Source: Hypericibacter sp963696655
GTDB taxonomy: Bacteria; Pseudomonadota; Alphaproteobacteria; Dongiales; Dongiaceae
NCBI GenBank assembly: GCA_963696655.1
Contig: CAVOLB010000132.1
Span: forward strand, 1 to 64,000
Direction of reading: 5' to 3'
DNA length: 64,000 nucleotides
The notes under the pieces were generated by a model, which saw only the letters and a program-made list of their open reading frames with translations, did no database searches and had not been told where the DNA came from. Positions within the stretch are counted from its first letter, which is position 1, and each line of letters starts with the position of its first letter. Positions 43,466-52,074 of the stretch are shown here, one piece after another. Made by a program: the position numbers and the translations under genes.

Positions 43466-45112
43466 TCAGCCGGCGAAGCCCGCCGCGCGATGGGTCTCGC
43501 GCCCGCCCAGCAGGGTGAGATCGACCTGGGTCGCCCCGATCTCGTAGGGATCGATCGCGAAGATGTCCCGATCGAGCAGGATCACATCGGCATATTTGCC
43601 GGGCGCCAGCGAGCCGGTCTCCTCGGCGCGCCAGGCCACGGCGGCGGCGCGGGTGGTGTAGCCGCGCACAACCTGCTCGACCGTCAGCCCTTCCTCCGCG
43701 AAGAAGGCCGGATAGTCGGATTTCTTGCTCTCGGGCCGGCGCGTCACCGCGACCTGCATGATGGCGAAGGGATTGAGCGTCGAGACGCCCCAGTCGCTGC
43801 TGACGGCATAGGGCGCGCCGCTGTCGAGGATGGTGCGCCAGGGATACATCCAGCGCCCGCGCATCTCGCCGATCATGGGCATCGCCACCTCGGTGACCGA
43901 AGGCTCGCAGCGCGCCCAGAGCGGCTGGATGTTGGCGACGACGCCGAGCTCGCGCAGCCGCGGGATATCGGCCGGGTCGATCACCTGCACATGCGCCAGC
44001 TGATGCAGGCTGGGCCAGGCGCCGTTGGCGGCCCGCGCCGCCTCGATATCGTCGAGCGCAATGCGCGTCGCGCCGTCGCCGATCACATGGACATGGAGCT
44101 GATAGCGCGCCGCGTCGAAGGCGATGAAGAGCTGCGTCAGATGCTCCCGGTCGAAGAAGAGCGCCGCATTGCCGCCTTCCGCGTCGGAATAATCCTCGAT
44201 CATCACGGCCGTGCGGTTCTCGAGCACGCCGTCGAGGAAGAACTTCGCCGAATGGACCTGGGCCATGGGCGTGTGGAAATCGCGCCGCAGCGCGTCTAGG
44301 CGGCCCAGCGCGTCGGCCACGGATTCGTCGGGATTGACCTTCGCGGTGGCGCGGACCCGGACCTTGAGCTCGCCCGCCCGGTCGAGATCGCAATAGACCT
44401 TCATATGGCGTTCGCGCACCAGCGCGTCGAGCACGCCGGTGATGCCGTGGCGGCTGCAGAGGTCCTGGCCGAAGCGCACGCCGTCGAAATAGGCGTCGAG
44501 CGGCCGCTTGGGCATGCGCTGGCGCACCCAGTCGATCGCGTCCTCGTAGATCAGGCCGGTGGGCACGCCTTTGGCGTCGCGCACGAATTTGCCGTTGTGC
44601 GGATCGGCGATGCTGGCATCGAGCCCGATCTCCTCGCAGCCTTTCGAGTTGATCGCGGCGTTATGGCCGTCGGAGGCGTAGATCCAGACCGGCCGGTCGG
44701 GCACCGCGGCGTCGAGCACGGCGCGGTCGAGATTGTGGGCGCCGAAGATCCCGGAATACCAGCCGGTGCCGCGGATCCAATGATCGTTGGTGCGTCGCGC
44801 GGCGAAGTCGCGCAAGACGGCCTGGAGCTGCTCCACGGTGCGGCAGGCCTCGAGATTGGCGCTCGTTGCGAAATCGGTGCCGCTGTCCTGGAGATGGATA
44901 TGGGTGTCCTGGAATCCCGGCAGCGCCAGCCTTCCGCCCGCGTCGATCTTCCGGGTGCGGCCATTGGCCAGCGCCCGGATCTCGTCGTTGCGGCCGAGCG
45001 CGACCAGGCGCCCGTCCTTGACCGCCAGCGCTTCGGCCCGCGGCTCGAGCGGATCCATGCTGCGGATATCGGCATTGACGAGAATGAGATCGGGCGCGTT
45101 GCTGAGGGCCAT
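43466..45112 (-). CDS. Amidohydrolase family protein (YtcJ-like)
   Basis: The product is a 548-residue metal-dependent amidohydrolase of the Amidohydrolase_3 group. The metal motif HxH is seen in PGFQDTHIHLQDSG. Further ligands are likely in LHVHVIGDGATRIALDDIEA and LHQLAHVQVIDPADI, and the Asp in YAVSSDWGVSTLNPF. The C-terminal GSLAPGKYADVILLDRDIFAIDPYEI is the usual end of the composite beta domain. The ATG at 45112 gives MALSNAPDLILVNADIRSMD, the usual start of such proteins. The substrate is unknown; relatives act on cyclic imides, formamides or similar compounds. Confidence 0.88.
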   Translation of the reverse strand: MALSNAPDLILVNADIRSMDPLEPRAEALAVKDGRLVALGRNDEIRALANGRTRKIDAGGRLALPGFQDTHIHLQDSGTDFATSANLEACRTVEQLQAVLRDFAARRTNDHWIRGTGWYSGIFGAHNLDRAVLDAAVPDRPVWIYASDGHNAAINSKGCEEIGLDASIADPHNGKFVRDAKGVPTGLIYEDAIDWVRQRMPKRPLDAYFDGVRFGQDLCSRHGITGVLDALVRERHMKVYCDLDRAGELKVRVRATAKVNPDESVADALGRLDALRRDFHTPMAQVHSAKFFLDGVLENRTAVMIEDYSDAEGGNAALFFDREHLTQLFIAFDAARYQLHVHVIGDGATRIALDDIEAARAANGAWPSLHQLAHVQVIDPADIPRLRELGVVANIQPLWARCEPSVTEVAMPMIGEMRGRWMYPWRTILDSGAPYAVSSDWGVSTLNPFAIMQVAVTRRPESKKSDYPAFFAEEGLTVEQVVRGYTTRAAAVAWRAEETGSLAPGKYADVILLDRDIFAIDPYEIGATQVDLTLLGGRETHRAAGFAG

Positions 45113-45127
45113 TCCAAATCCTGTTCC

Positions 45128-45166
45128 TGAAACGAAAAGCGCCCTCTCCCGAGGGGAGAGGGCGCT
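45128..45166 (-). terminator. Rho-independent terminator of msrA
   Basis: A perfect 13-bp stem (45138-45150 with 45154-45166) and a 3-base loop are followed on the minus strand by TTTTCGTTT. It lies about 95 bases after the msrA stop and just before the next minus-strand gene, insulating the two. Confidence 0.85.
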
Positions 45167-45259
45167 GTCGATCAAATCAGGCTGTCCGGCAAAAGACAAA
45201 CCCCAAGGATGGGACGGTGCTCGGGGCCGGCCCCTCGGGATCAGTCCGCCCCCTCTGAA

Positions 45260-45925
45260 TCAGTCCGCCATCGCGACGGCGCCGATCGGGCAGCTCATGC
45301 CGGTGCCGCCGAGGCCGCAATAGCCGCCCGGGTTCTTGGCGAGATATTGCTGGTGATACGCCTCCGCGTAATAGAAGGGGCCCGCCGGCGCGATCTCGGT
45401 CGTGATCGGCCCATAGCCGCCCCGCGTCAGCACGCGCTGATAGGCCTGGCGCGAAGCCTCTGCGGCCCGGAGCTGCTCGGGGCTGGTGGCATAGATCGCC
45501 GAGCGATAGACCGTGCCGACATCGTTGCCCTGGCGCATGCCCTGTGTCGGGTCATGACTCTCCCAGAAGATCTTGAGCAGGGCCTCGTAGGAGGTCTCCT
45601 TCGGATCGAATACGACCAGAACGGCCTCGGTATGGCCGGTGAGGCCGGTGCAGGTCTCCCGGTAGGTCGGGTTGGGGGTGATGCCGCCGGCATAGCCCAC
45701 GGCCGTCACCCAGACCCCCGGCGCCTGCCAGAATTTGCGCTCCGCCCCCCAGAAGCAGCCGAGGCCGAAGACCGCCTGCTGCAGGCCGGCCGGGAAGGGC
45801 GGCGTCAGCTTGCGGCCATTGACGTCATGGGCTTCGGGCACGGGCAGGGCTTCGGCGCGGCCGGGCAGGGCCTCGGCCGGGGTCGGCAATTTCAAGGATT
45901 TCTCGGCGAAGAGGCGGCTGAGCAT
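45260..45925 (-). CDS. msrA: Peptide methionine sulfoxide reductase MsrA
   Basis: The product is a 221-residue enzyme that reduces the S-epimer of methionine sulfoxide in proteins. The catalytic Cys57 is in GLGCFWGAERKFW. The conserved VTAVGYAGG, TYRETCTGLTGHTEAVLVVFDP and the substrate-site Tyr/Glu segment are present. Resolving cysteines lie near the C-terminus (GGYCGLGGTGMSCP). It carries an N-terminal extension of about 45 residues rich in Pro and Ala, seen in many long-form MsrA proteins. The gene ends at a strong hairpin terminator. Confidence 0.96.
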   Translation of the reverse strand: MLSRLFAEKSLKLPTPAEALPGRAEALPVPEAHDVNGRKLTPPFPAGLQQAVFGLGCFWGAERKFWQAPGVWVTAVGYAGGITPNPTYRETCTGLTGHTEAVLVVFDPKETSYEALLKIFWESHDPTQGMRQGNDVGTVYRSAIYATSPEQLRAAEASRQAYQRVLTRGGYGPITTEIAPAGPFYYAEAYHQQYLAKNPGGYCGLGGTGMSCPIGAVAMAD

Positions 45926-46337
45926 GCGGAGACCGTCCTTGTTCTTGGAGTTCTCGGGTCTGCCTCAGGAATTGGCGGAGCGAGCCCCGGAAAACAAGAC
46001 CCAGGAGTCCGGTCGGAGATCACGTTGGGTTGAGGAGAAGAGTAAGCCGGGACCGAGCCGCGTCTCGATTCGTCATCCCAGCGAAGGCTGGGATCCATGA
46101 ACACCCATCGCGCAAGGGTAGGCGCAGCCGGTGGTCATGGATGCCGGCTGGAGCCTGTCCTCATGCGGGCCTACGGCCCGACATGGGGGCCGGCATGACG
46201 CATAAAGCGCGCTCCTAAATCTGTCCCTTCCCCCTTCAAGGGGGAAGGCTAGGAAGGGGGCAAACGCGGTAGCGAGACCGCGTCATCCCCCTCCTTGATC
46301 CTCCCCCGCAGAGCGGGGGAGGAGATAAAATCTAGGA
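45926..46337. repeat. Intergenic region filled with palindromic repeats
   Basis: A GTCATCCCAGCGAAGGCTGG element (46073-46098) is paired with an inverted GGGGGCCGGCATGACG element ending at 46200. A CCCTTCCCCCTTCAAGGGGG unit lies at 46224-46260, and CCTCCCCCGCAGAGCGGGGG at 46301-46325. No gene is supported here. Confidence 0.75.
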
Positions 46338-46871
46338 TTACCGCCGGCTGCCGGCGCGGCGCCGGGTCGGCTGGGCGGCCGGCTCGCCGAAATGCTGGAC
46401 CATGGCGCGGGCCTTGATCGCGGGCCAGCGCTCGACCAGCTCGGTCGAGCTGATGGCGCCGTAATGGCTCATGATCTCCTGGGCGAGGCTGAGGCACATC
46501 GGCTTCTCGACCGCGACCCAGTGATCGAACTCCCAGGCCACGCCCTCGTCCTGGAGCGACGCCGTCGCCAGGAACACATAGGCGTCATGGCGGGCATCGC
46601 CCGCCTTCACCACGCAGGGGCGCAGCGCGTAATCGTCGGACTCGTACCACTGGATCCGGGCGACGTCCTCGGCGGTGAGGCCGGTGACGACCCGGCCTTC
46701 GACGCGACCGCCCGGCGTCGGCACGATGATCGGAAAGGATTCGTTCTTCGCGCGGCGACGCTCATAGCCGAGGATCTCGGCGGGCGCATGCGCGATGTCG
46801 CCGGTGTCGCGGTCGAGCACGAGCCGCAGCAGGTCCGCATCCATCAGGCTGCCGAAAAAGAAGAGGCGCAT
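46338..46871 (-). CDS. Gamma-glutamylcyclotransferase/AIG2-like protein
   Basis: The product is a 177-residue protein with the GGCT/AIG2 fold. The N-terminus MRLFFFGSLMDADLLRLVLDR matches the family YGSL loop, and the central RIQWYESDDYALRPCVV corresponds to the LDxYEgxxY segment bearing the usual catalytic Glu region. The extra 60 or so C-terminal residues form helices and end in a basic Arg-rich tail. Family members release 5-oxoproline from gamma-glutamyl compounds or act on other gamma-glutamylamines. The substrate here is unknown. Confidence 0.8.
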   Translation of the reverse strand: MRLFFFGSLMDADLLRLVLDRDTGDIAHAPAEILGYERRRAKNESFPIIVPTPGGRVEGRVVTGLTAEDVARIQWYESDDYALRPCVVKAGDARHDAYVFLATASLQDEGVAWEFDHWVAVEKPMCLSLAQEIMSHYGAISSTELVERWPAIKARAMVQHFGEPAAQPTRRRAGSRR

Positions 46872-47221
46872 CGTCCTTCACTCCCTGAAACCGGAACTCA
46901 TGATCCTGCGCGGCCGGACCCTGCGAAGGGCCGGCAGCGCCGCCGCTCCGGAGCCGAAAGAGGCTCCCAGAGGCGTTCAGACCGTCTTTGCCGTTTTGGG
47001 AGAGGGCCCCCAGGCGGCGAACAACAAATCACGTCCCAATCGGAACCGGCATCACCGATGCCGCTCAACCAATAAGAGGCCGCGTTTTCGTCGTTGCATA
47101 ACCACGAGGGGCCATAGGCACGTGCGAACTACGTCCGTCGCGGCAAATAATGCCAATCGACCTGTTACGCAAGAGTAAATTCATGCCGCCGAGAAATTTC
47201 TGCGCCGGCGTCGCCTCGGCC
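46872..47221. other. Intergenic region, relatively AT-rich on its right side
   Basis: About 350 bases lie between two minus-strand genes. The part from about 47020 to 47190 is clearly more AT-rich than its surroundings (CAACAAATCACG, TTGCATAACCACG, CAAATAATGCCAATC) and probably contains the promoter of the GGCT-like gene. No gene or RNA was recognised. Confidence 0.5.
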
Positions 47222-48652
47222 TCAGTCGGGCTTCACGCTCGCGATCGGCGCGAGCCCGGGCGACAGCAGCAGTGCCGGGAAGGAACGCCAGGGTGAGAAG
47301 CCGGTCGGGGCGTCGCCGGCCGCGCGCGCATCCGGCAGGCGATCCGTCAGCGCCAGCGCGCGGGTCCGCCGTTCCAGGAAGGCCGGGCCGCCGGCCGCCT
47401 CGAGCCAGGCGCTCGAGGCCACGATCACATCCCAGCGCCGGCTCTCCGGCGCCTGCATCGTCACCTGCCCCGGCACCGTCAGCCGGCCGATCGCGTCTCG
47501 CGCCGAGGCACCCAGCATCGGCTCGACCGAGGCCGCGAGGCGCGGCAGATCGACCGCGTCGGAAACCATGTCGGGATCGGCTTCGCCGGCGAACAAGACC
47601 GACAAAGCGGGCTCCAGCCGATGCAGCTCCTGCAGCCCATGATAGAGCGCAAGGCGTGCTTCGAGCGTGGCGGCGGCAGCGACAGGCTTGGCACAGCGTG
47701 GATCCTGGGCGAGCGCATGCGCCGGGCGCCCGTCCCGCCCTTCGAGCAGGGCGGCAAACTCCGCCATGACCGGCCCGCGGCTGTAGGCCTCCTCGTAATG
47801 GGCCTTGCCGGCCGCGGCGATCGCGGCCGCCTTGGGCGGATCGGCGAGGAGCTCTTCCGCCTGGGCCACGAGATCGGCCGCCCCGTCATAGAGCCGAAGA
47901 TGGCGACCGGGTTCGAACAGCAGCTCGAGCCCCGCCTGCGGCGCCAGCCGGTCGGTCAGCAGGCAGCCGCCCGCCGCCAGCACCTCGATCACCCGCTGGT
48001 TCAGATCGCCATTGAGGCTGCAATTGAAGGCGACGGTCGAAGCCGCGTGAAGATTCTGGCCCGCCGCTCCCTTCGCCATGAAGAGCTCCGGCTTGAGGCC
48101 CGCTTCGATGAGCCGGTCGACCATCAGCCGGCGCTGGCAGTGATGGTCGCGCAGCTGGCCGAGGAAGGTCAGGCCGCGACGCGGCTCCCGCGGGCCGGTC
48201 ACGGGCGGCGGATCGATGGCGAAGGCGGGCAGCCAGTGGACCTGGCGCAAACCCGCTTCGACGAAGAAATGGCCATGCTGGCGGGTGTAGTCGAGCAGGA
48301 TCAGGTCGAAGGGCTCGGCCTTCGCATAGCGGATCAGGCCCGCGATCGGCGCGCGGCCATGATGGGTGTCGCCGATCAGGAGCACGCGCCGCGCCTTGAC
48401 GCCGGCGAGATTGCCGGGCCGGTTGCGCCTCGTCGCGTCGGCCCGCACCACGACCAGATCGGGACGCTGAGGGGCCGGCAGGCGGTCGATGACCGCGGCG
48501 AGGTCGTAGCTTCCCAGGCCCGTCTGGAGCGAGACCACCCGATCGCCCTCGCGCTGATCGGGGCGCGCCGGGCCGCAGACCACCGGCTCGGCCGAGAGAC
48601 GCGGCGGATCCATATAGCCAGGGGATGTATGGGTCGCGAACAGGACGGGCAT
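47222..48652 (-). CDS. CgeB-like glycosyltransferase, divergent from flagellin
   Basis: The product has 476 residues. The N-terminal 300 residues resemble a GT-B glycosyltransferase of the CgeB/Glyco_trans_1_2 type: RRVLLIGDTHHGRAPIAGLIRYAKAE, FDLILLDYTRQHGHFFVEAGLRQVHWLPAFAID, RRGLTFLGQLRDHHCQRR, and the nucleotide-sugar region VAFNCSLNGDLNQRVIEVLAAGGCLLTDRLAPQAGLELLFEPGRHLRLYDGAADLVAQAEELL. The last 170 residues are not recognised. It is transcribed away from the flagellin-protease gene across 194 bases. CgeB-type enzymes are often found in flagellar or surface glycosylation loci, so it could modify that flagellin. That link is inferred from position only. Confidence 0.72.
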   Translation of the reverse strand: MPVLFATHTSPGYMDPPRLSAEPVVCGPARPDQREGDRVVSLQTGLGSYDLAAVIDRLPAPQRPDLVVVRADATRRNRPGNLAGVKARRVLLIGDTHHGRAPIAGLIRYAKAEPFDLILLDYTRQHGHFFVEAGLRQVHWLPAFAIDPPPVTGPREPRRGLTFLGQLRDHHCQRRLMVDRLIEAGLKPELFMAKGAAGQNLHAASTVAFNCSLNGDLNQRVIEVLAAGGCLLTDRLAPQAGLELLFEPGRHLRLYDGAADLVAQAEELLADPPKAAAIAAAGKAHYEEAYSRGPVMAEFAALLEGRDGRPAHALAQDPRCAKPVAAAATLEARLALYHGLQELHRLEPALSVLFAGEADPDMVSDAVDLPRLAASVEPMLGASARDAIGRLTVPGQVTMQAPESRRWDVIVASSAWLEAAGGPAFLERRTRALALTDRLPDARAAGDAPTGFSPWRSFPALLLSPGLAPIASVKPD

Positions 48653-48846
48653 CGCGGGGGCGGATTCCCTCGGAACCTATGATTAGGAAGAGATTACTCC
48701 ACTCCCCCGGCCGCGCCGCCGCCCCGGAAGATGGAGGATCGTCAACCTTTTGTTGGCGGTTCGCCACTAGCTTGTGCCTCCCCGGGCCAAGTAGGCGCGG
48801 GAACGACATGGGTTGAAACTCTGACAAGTAGTTGGAGACGGCCGCC

Positions 48847-50925
48847 ATGGCCCTCACGGTTACCTTCAATTTCGCGTCGCAGATCGCGAATCGCCAATTG
48901 GCGGCGAGCGACGCGGCCCTCACCAATTCGGTCGCCCGGCTCTCCTCCGGTTCGCGGGTCGTCACCGCGAAGGACGATGCCGCCGCCATGGCCATCGGCT
49001 CGCGCATCAATTCGAAAGTCCAGGCGCTGCGCCAGGCGGGCGTGAATGCCGGCCAGGCCGCTTCGATGGTGCAGATCGCCGACGGCGCCATGGCGAAGGT
49101 GACCACCATTATCGACCGCATGAAGTCGCTCGCGGTGCAGTCCTCCTCCGGGCAGCTCTCGGGCGCCGAGCGGGCGATGATCAACACGGAATATGTGGCG
49201 CTGCGCGACGAGATCGACCGGATCTCCGGCGCGACCGAGTTCAACGGCCAGACCCTGGTCGGCTATACCGGCGCCACCTACACGCTGCGCGGTGACGTCG
49301 CGCATGGCGTCGTCAAGCGCGACGGCGTGGCGCTGACCCTGGGCGACAGCTTCACCCAGACCGACCTCGATCTCGGCCGCATCACCTATGAGAACGACGG
49401 CAGCGGCGTGACCGACCGGCTGATCGTCAGCGTCTCCGACCAGGACGGCAATGCGCTCGGCACCATTGCCGGTGCGGGCAGCGCCGCCGCCTTCGAGGAT
49501 GCGGAATACAGGATCTCGGGCGGGCTCGGCATCGTCCATGCCTCGACCGCCTATGCGCGCGGTGCCGCCTACGGCACCAATGCCGCGGGCAGCGGCATCA
49601 CCGTCGCCGTGATCGACAGCGGCGTCGATACCGGCCACAGCCAGCTCGCCGCCAACCTCCTGGCCGGCACCGACATCGCCGACGGCGACGCCAATCCGAT
49701 GGACGACAATGCCGCCGAGGGCGGCCATGGCACGCATGTGGCCGGCATCATCGCCGCGGTCAATGACGGCGCGGGCACGCAAGGTGTCGCCTTCCAGGCC
49801 AAGATCCTGCCGATCAAGGTGATCCAGACGGCGAGCGGCGGGGGCATCAATCCCAACGACGTGGCCTCGGCGATCAACTACGCCGTCGCCCAGGGCGCCA
49901 AGATCATCAATATGAGCCTCGGCGGCACGGCACCCAGCGCCGCCGAGAATACGGCCATCGCCGCGGCGGTCGCGGCGGGCGTGGTGGTGATCGCCTCCTC
50001 GGGCAACTCCTCGGGCGAGAGCCCGCTCTGGCCCGCGCAATATGCGATCGATCCCAATGCCGACGGCTCGATGCTGGCGGTGGGCGCCACCGATTTCCTC
50101 GATCACATGGCGAGCTTCTCGAATCTCGCCGGCATCGCCAAGGATGCGACCGTCGATGCGCCGGGCGTCAACATCCTCTCGACCTATGTCGGCGGCACCC
50201 TCGCCTATATGTCCGGCACCTCGATGGCGGCCCCACTGGTCGCGGGCGCCGCGGCGGTGCTGGAAAGCCTGTTCCCCAGTCTGAGCGGCAAGGAGATCAC
50301 CAATCTGATCACTTCGACCGCCCGCGATATGGGGCAGTCGGGGGCCGACAAGACCTGGGGCCAGGGCATCGTCGATCTCGCCCGCGCCAGCCTGCCGCAG
50401 ATCCAGATCGATATCGGCATCGGTTCCGGCGGCGACATGACCGTCAACAGCGGCGGCAAGGGCACGGTCGTCGCCAACCTGCTCGATCCGACCACGGTCT
50501 ATAGCAGCATCGCTGCACCCACCAACCGCAACTACTCGATCAAGGTCAGCAGCGATACCGGCAGCTCCGACCGCATCGGCGTCGCGCTCGATGCCATCAG
50601 CAGCTACAATCTGGGCCTGCATCTGAGCACGGTCGACAGCCTCGCCAACGCCACCGGCGCGATCGACGCGCTCGATACGGCGATGGACCGGCTGGTGAAG
50701 GCGCGCGCTGGCCTCGGCTCCTCGCTCAACCGGCTCGATTTCGCCGCCGCCAACATCGCGACCACGGTCGAGAACAGCGAGGCCGCCCGCAGCGCGCTGC
50801 TCGATCTGGACATGGCCTCCGAGATGATCGTGGCGACCTCGCGCAAGGTGCTGGTGCAGGTCGGCGTGTCGATGTCGGTCCAGGGCAACATGCGTCAGCG
50901 CGATCTGCTGAACCTGCTGCAGTAG
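48847..50925 (+). CDS. Flagellin with internal subtilisin (S8) protease domain
   Basis: The product has 692 residues. Residues 1-138 are a typical flagellin N-terminal D0/D1 helix region (NRQLAASDAALTNSVARLSSGSRV, KDDAAAMAIGSRI, MVQIADGAMAKVTTIIDRMKSLA, RDEIDRISGATEFNGQTLV). Residues about 140-215 are a cadherin/CSPG-like repeat (RGDVAHGVVKRDG, FTQTDLDLGRITY, RLIVSVSDQDGN). Residues about 225-515 are a complete subtilase domain with Asp257 (VAVIDSGVD), His294 (HGTHVAG), oxyanion Asn387 (SSGNSSGES) and Ser459 (SGTSMAAP). Residues about 575-692 are the flagellin C-terminal D1/D0 helices, ending RDLLNLLQ. There is no signal peptide and no I9-type propeptide, so export through the flagellar type III system is expected. 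The ATG at 48847 gives the conserved flagellin start. The filament could display many active protease units. Confidence 0.95.
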   Translation: MALTVTFNFASQIANRQLAASDAALTNSVARLSSGSRVVTAKDDAAAMAIGSRINSKVQALRQAGVNAGQAASMVQIADGAMAKVTTIIDRMKSLAVQSSSGQLSGAERAMINTEYVALRDEIDRISGATEFNGQTLVGYTGATYTLRGDVAHGVVKRDGVALTLGDSFTQTDLDLGRITYENDGSGVTDRLIVSVSDQDGNALGTIAGAGSAAAFEDAEYRISGGLGIVHASTAYARGAAYGTNAAGSGITVAVIDSGVDTGHSQLAANLLAGTDIADGDANPMDDNAAEGGHGTHVAGIIAAVNDGAGTQGVAFQAKILPIKVIQTASGGGINPNDVASAINYAVAQGAKIINMSLGGTAPSAAENTAIAAAVAAGVVVIASSGNSSGESPLWPAQYAIDPNADGSMLAVGATDFLDHMASFSNLAGIAKDATVDAPGVNILSTYVGGTLAYMSGTSMAAPLVAGAAAVLESLFPSLSGKEITNLITSTARDMGQSGADKTWGQGIVDLARASLPQIQIDIGIGSGGDMTVNSGGKGTVVANLLDPTTVYSSIAAPTNRNYSIKVSSDTGSSDRIGVALDAISSYNLGLHLSTVDSLANATGAIDALDTAMDRLVKARAGLGSSLNRLDFAAANIATTVENSEAARSALLDLDMASEMIVATSRKVLVQVGVSMSVQGNMRQRDLLNLLQ

Positions 50926-51100
50926 GTGCCGAGCCTTCGATCCGGGCCCGACGCGCCCGGTGGCTTTTCCCGGGCAGCGGCGGCCGGCGGCGTCCCGTCG
51001 CGGCCGCGCCCCTTGGCGTTCCTCGTTTAGGCCTTATCCTCTCCTGGCGGGCCCGCTCATGGCGGGCGCCCGCGTTCCGGCTTTGCGTTTTCGAGGCGTC

Positions 51101-51853
51101 ATGAGGTTTCGTCGTGCGTTCTGGCCGATCGGCGCCCTCGCCCTTTCCTGCTGGGGCGTGAGCCCGGTCCAGGCTGGCTCGGAATGCCCCTATCTGACCC
51201 GTCCCCTGGTCGAGATCGAGAACGGCGTCACCCGCATCAATCAGTGGCAGCATGGCACGCTGCTCTGTTATCGCGGCCACATGCTCCGCTGCGAGGTCGG
51301 CAGCTGGTACGATTATGGCAACTGCCCGCAGGGCGCCGACTGGGAGGCACGCGACGCGCTCACGCAGGAGCAGAATGCGCATCCGGAGGGCGTGACCACG
51401 CCGGCGCCGGCACCGCCGGCCGAAACCTCGCTACCGGCGCCCCCCACCATGTCCCAGCCGCTGCCGGCGATGACGTCGCCGACGCCGGCGGAGCCGCCGC
51501 CAGTCCCGGCCGTCGCGCCCGAACCTGCGGAGCCCGCGACCACGACGGCATTGCCGTCGGCGCCGATGATCGCGACCCCGCCTTACGACCAGAAGCCGGA
51601 ACCTCAGTCACCTGCGCCTGCGGCCCCGGCCGAGAGCACGGTCGATCGGACGCCGATCGATTGCTCGGACATGGAGCGACTGACCTTCGAGCGTCTCTAC
51701 AACAAGAGCTTCGTGGAATCGCAGCAATGCCAGTCCGCCTGTGCGGACGACGCCTGCAAGGTCGAATGCGAAAACCAGCATGAGAATGTCCGCGCTCCGA
51801 GACTGATGGAGCGGTTCCATTCCGATGCCTGCAGCGCCATCTGGTATCCCTGA
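51101..51853 (+). CDS. Secreted Cys-rich protein with Pro-rich linker, unknown function
   Basis: The product is a 250-residue protein with a Sec signal peptide (MRFRRAFWPIGALALSCWGVSPVQA). An N-terminal module of about 65 residues holds four cysteines (SECPYL, TLLCYRG, LRCEVGSWYDYGNCPQG). A Pro/Ala/Thr linker of about 110 residues follows. The C-terminal module holds six cysteines (DCSDMERL, QQCQSACADDACKVECENQ, DACSAIWYP). No family was recognised. It lies 175 bases after the flagellin-protease gene in the same direction, so it could be co-expressed. An exported partner or regulator of that protease is possible but speculative. Confidence 0.7.
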   Translation: MRFRRAFWPIGALALSCWGVSPVQAGSECPYLTRPLVEIENGVTRINQWQHGTLLCYRGHMLRCEVGSWYDYGNCPQGADWEARDALTQEQNAHPEGVTTPAPAPPAETSLPAPPTMSQPLPAMTSPTPAEPPPVPAVAPEPAEPATTTALPSAPMIATPPYDQKPEPQSPAPAAPAESTVDRTPIDCSDMERLTFERLYNKSFVESQQCQSACADDACKVECENQHENVRAPRLMERFHSDACSAIWYP

Positions 51854-52074
51854 AGATGCTGGCGCACCTGAGAGGAAGGGATGCCAGCGGGATGGGGGAG
51901 TCCCGCCGGCATCGGATCGGCCGCCAGGAGGGGGATGATTGGCGGCGGGGGCGACGCCGATGGCTGTCGTCTCGGCGCCCTTGCCCCTCAAGATGTCGCA
52001 GCCGGCGCCGCGCGGCCAATGCGAAGCGGCGATGAATTCGATGAGGCGGGATTATGGACTGCCGGCGCCGCGCG

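Noticed and set aside
45128..46337. Repeat clusters considered as a CRISPR array
   Set aside because: The units are palindromic, irregularly spaced and not separated by unique spacers of constant length, and no cas gene is present.
48653..48846. A sigma-28 or sigma-54 promoter for the protease-flagellin
   Set aside because: No sequence close enough to TAAA-N15-GCCGATAA or to TGGCAC-N5-TTGC was found, so none is annotated.
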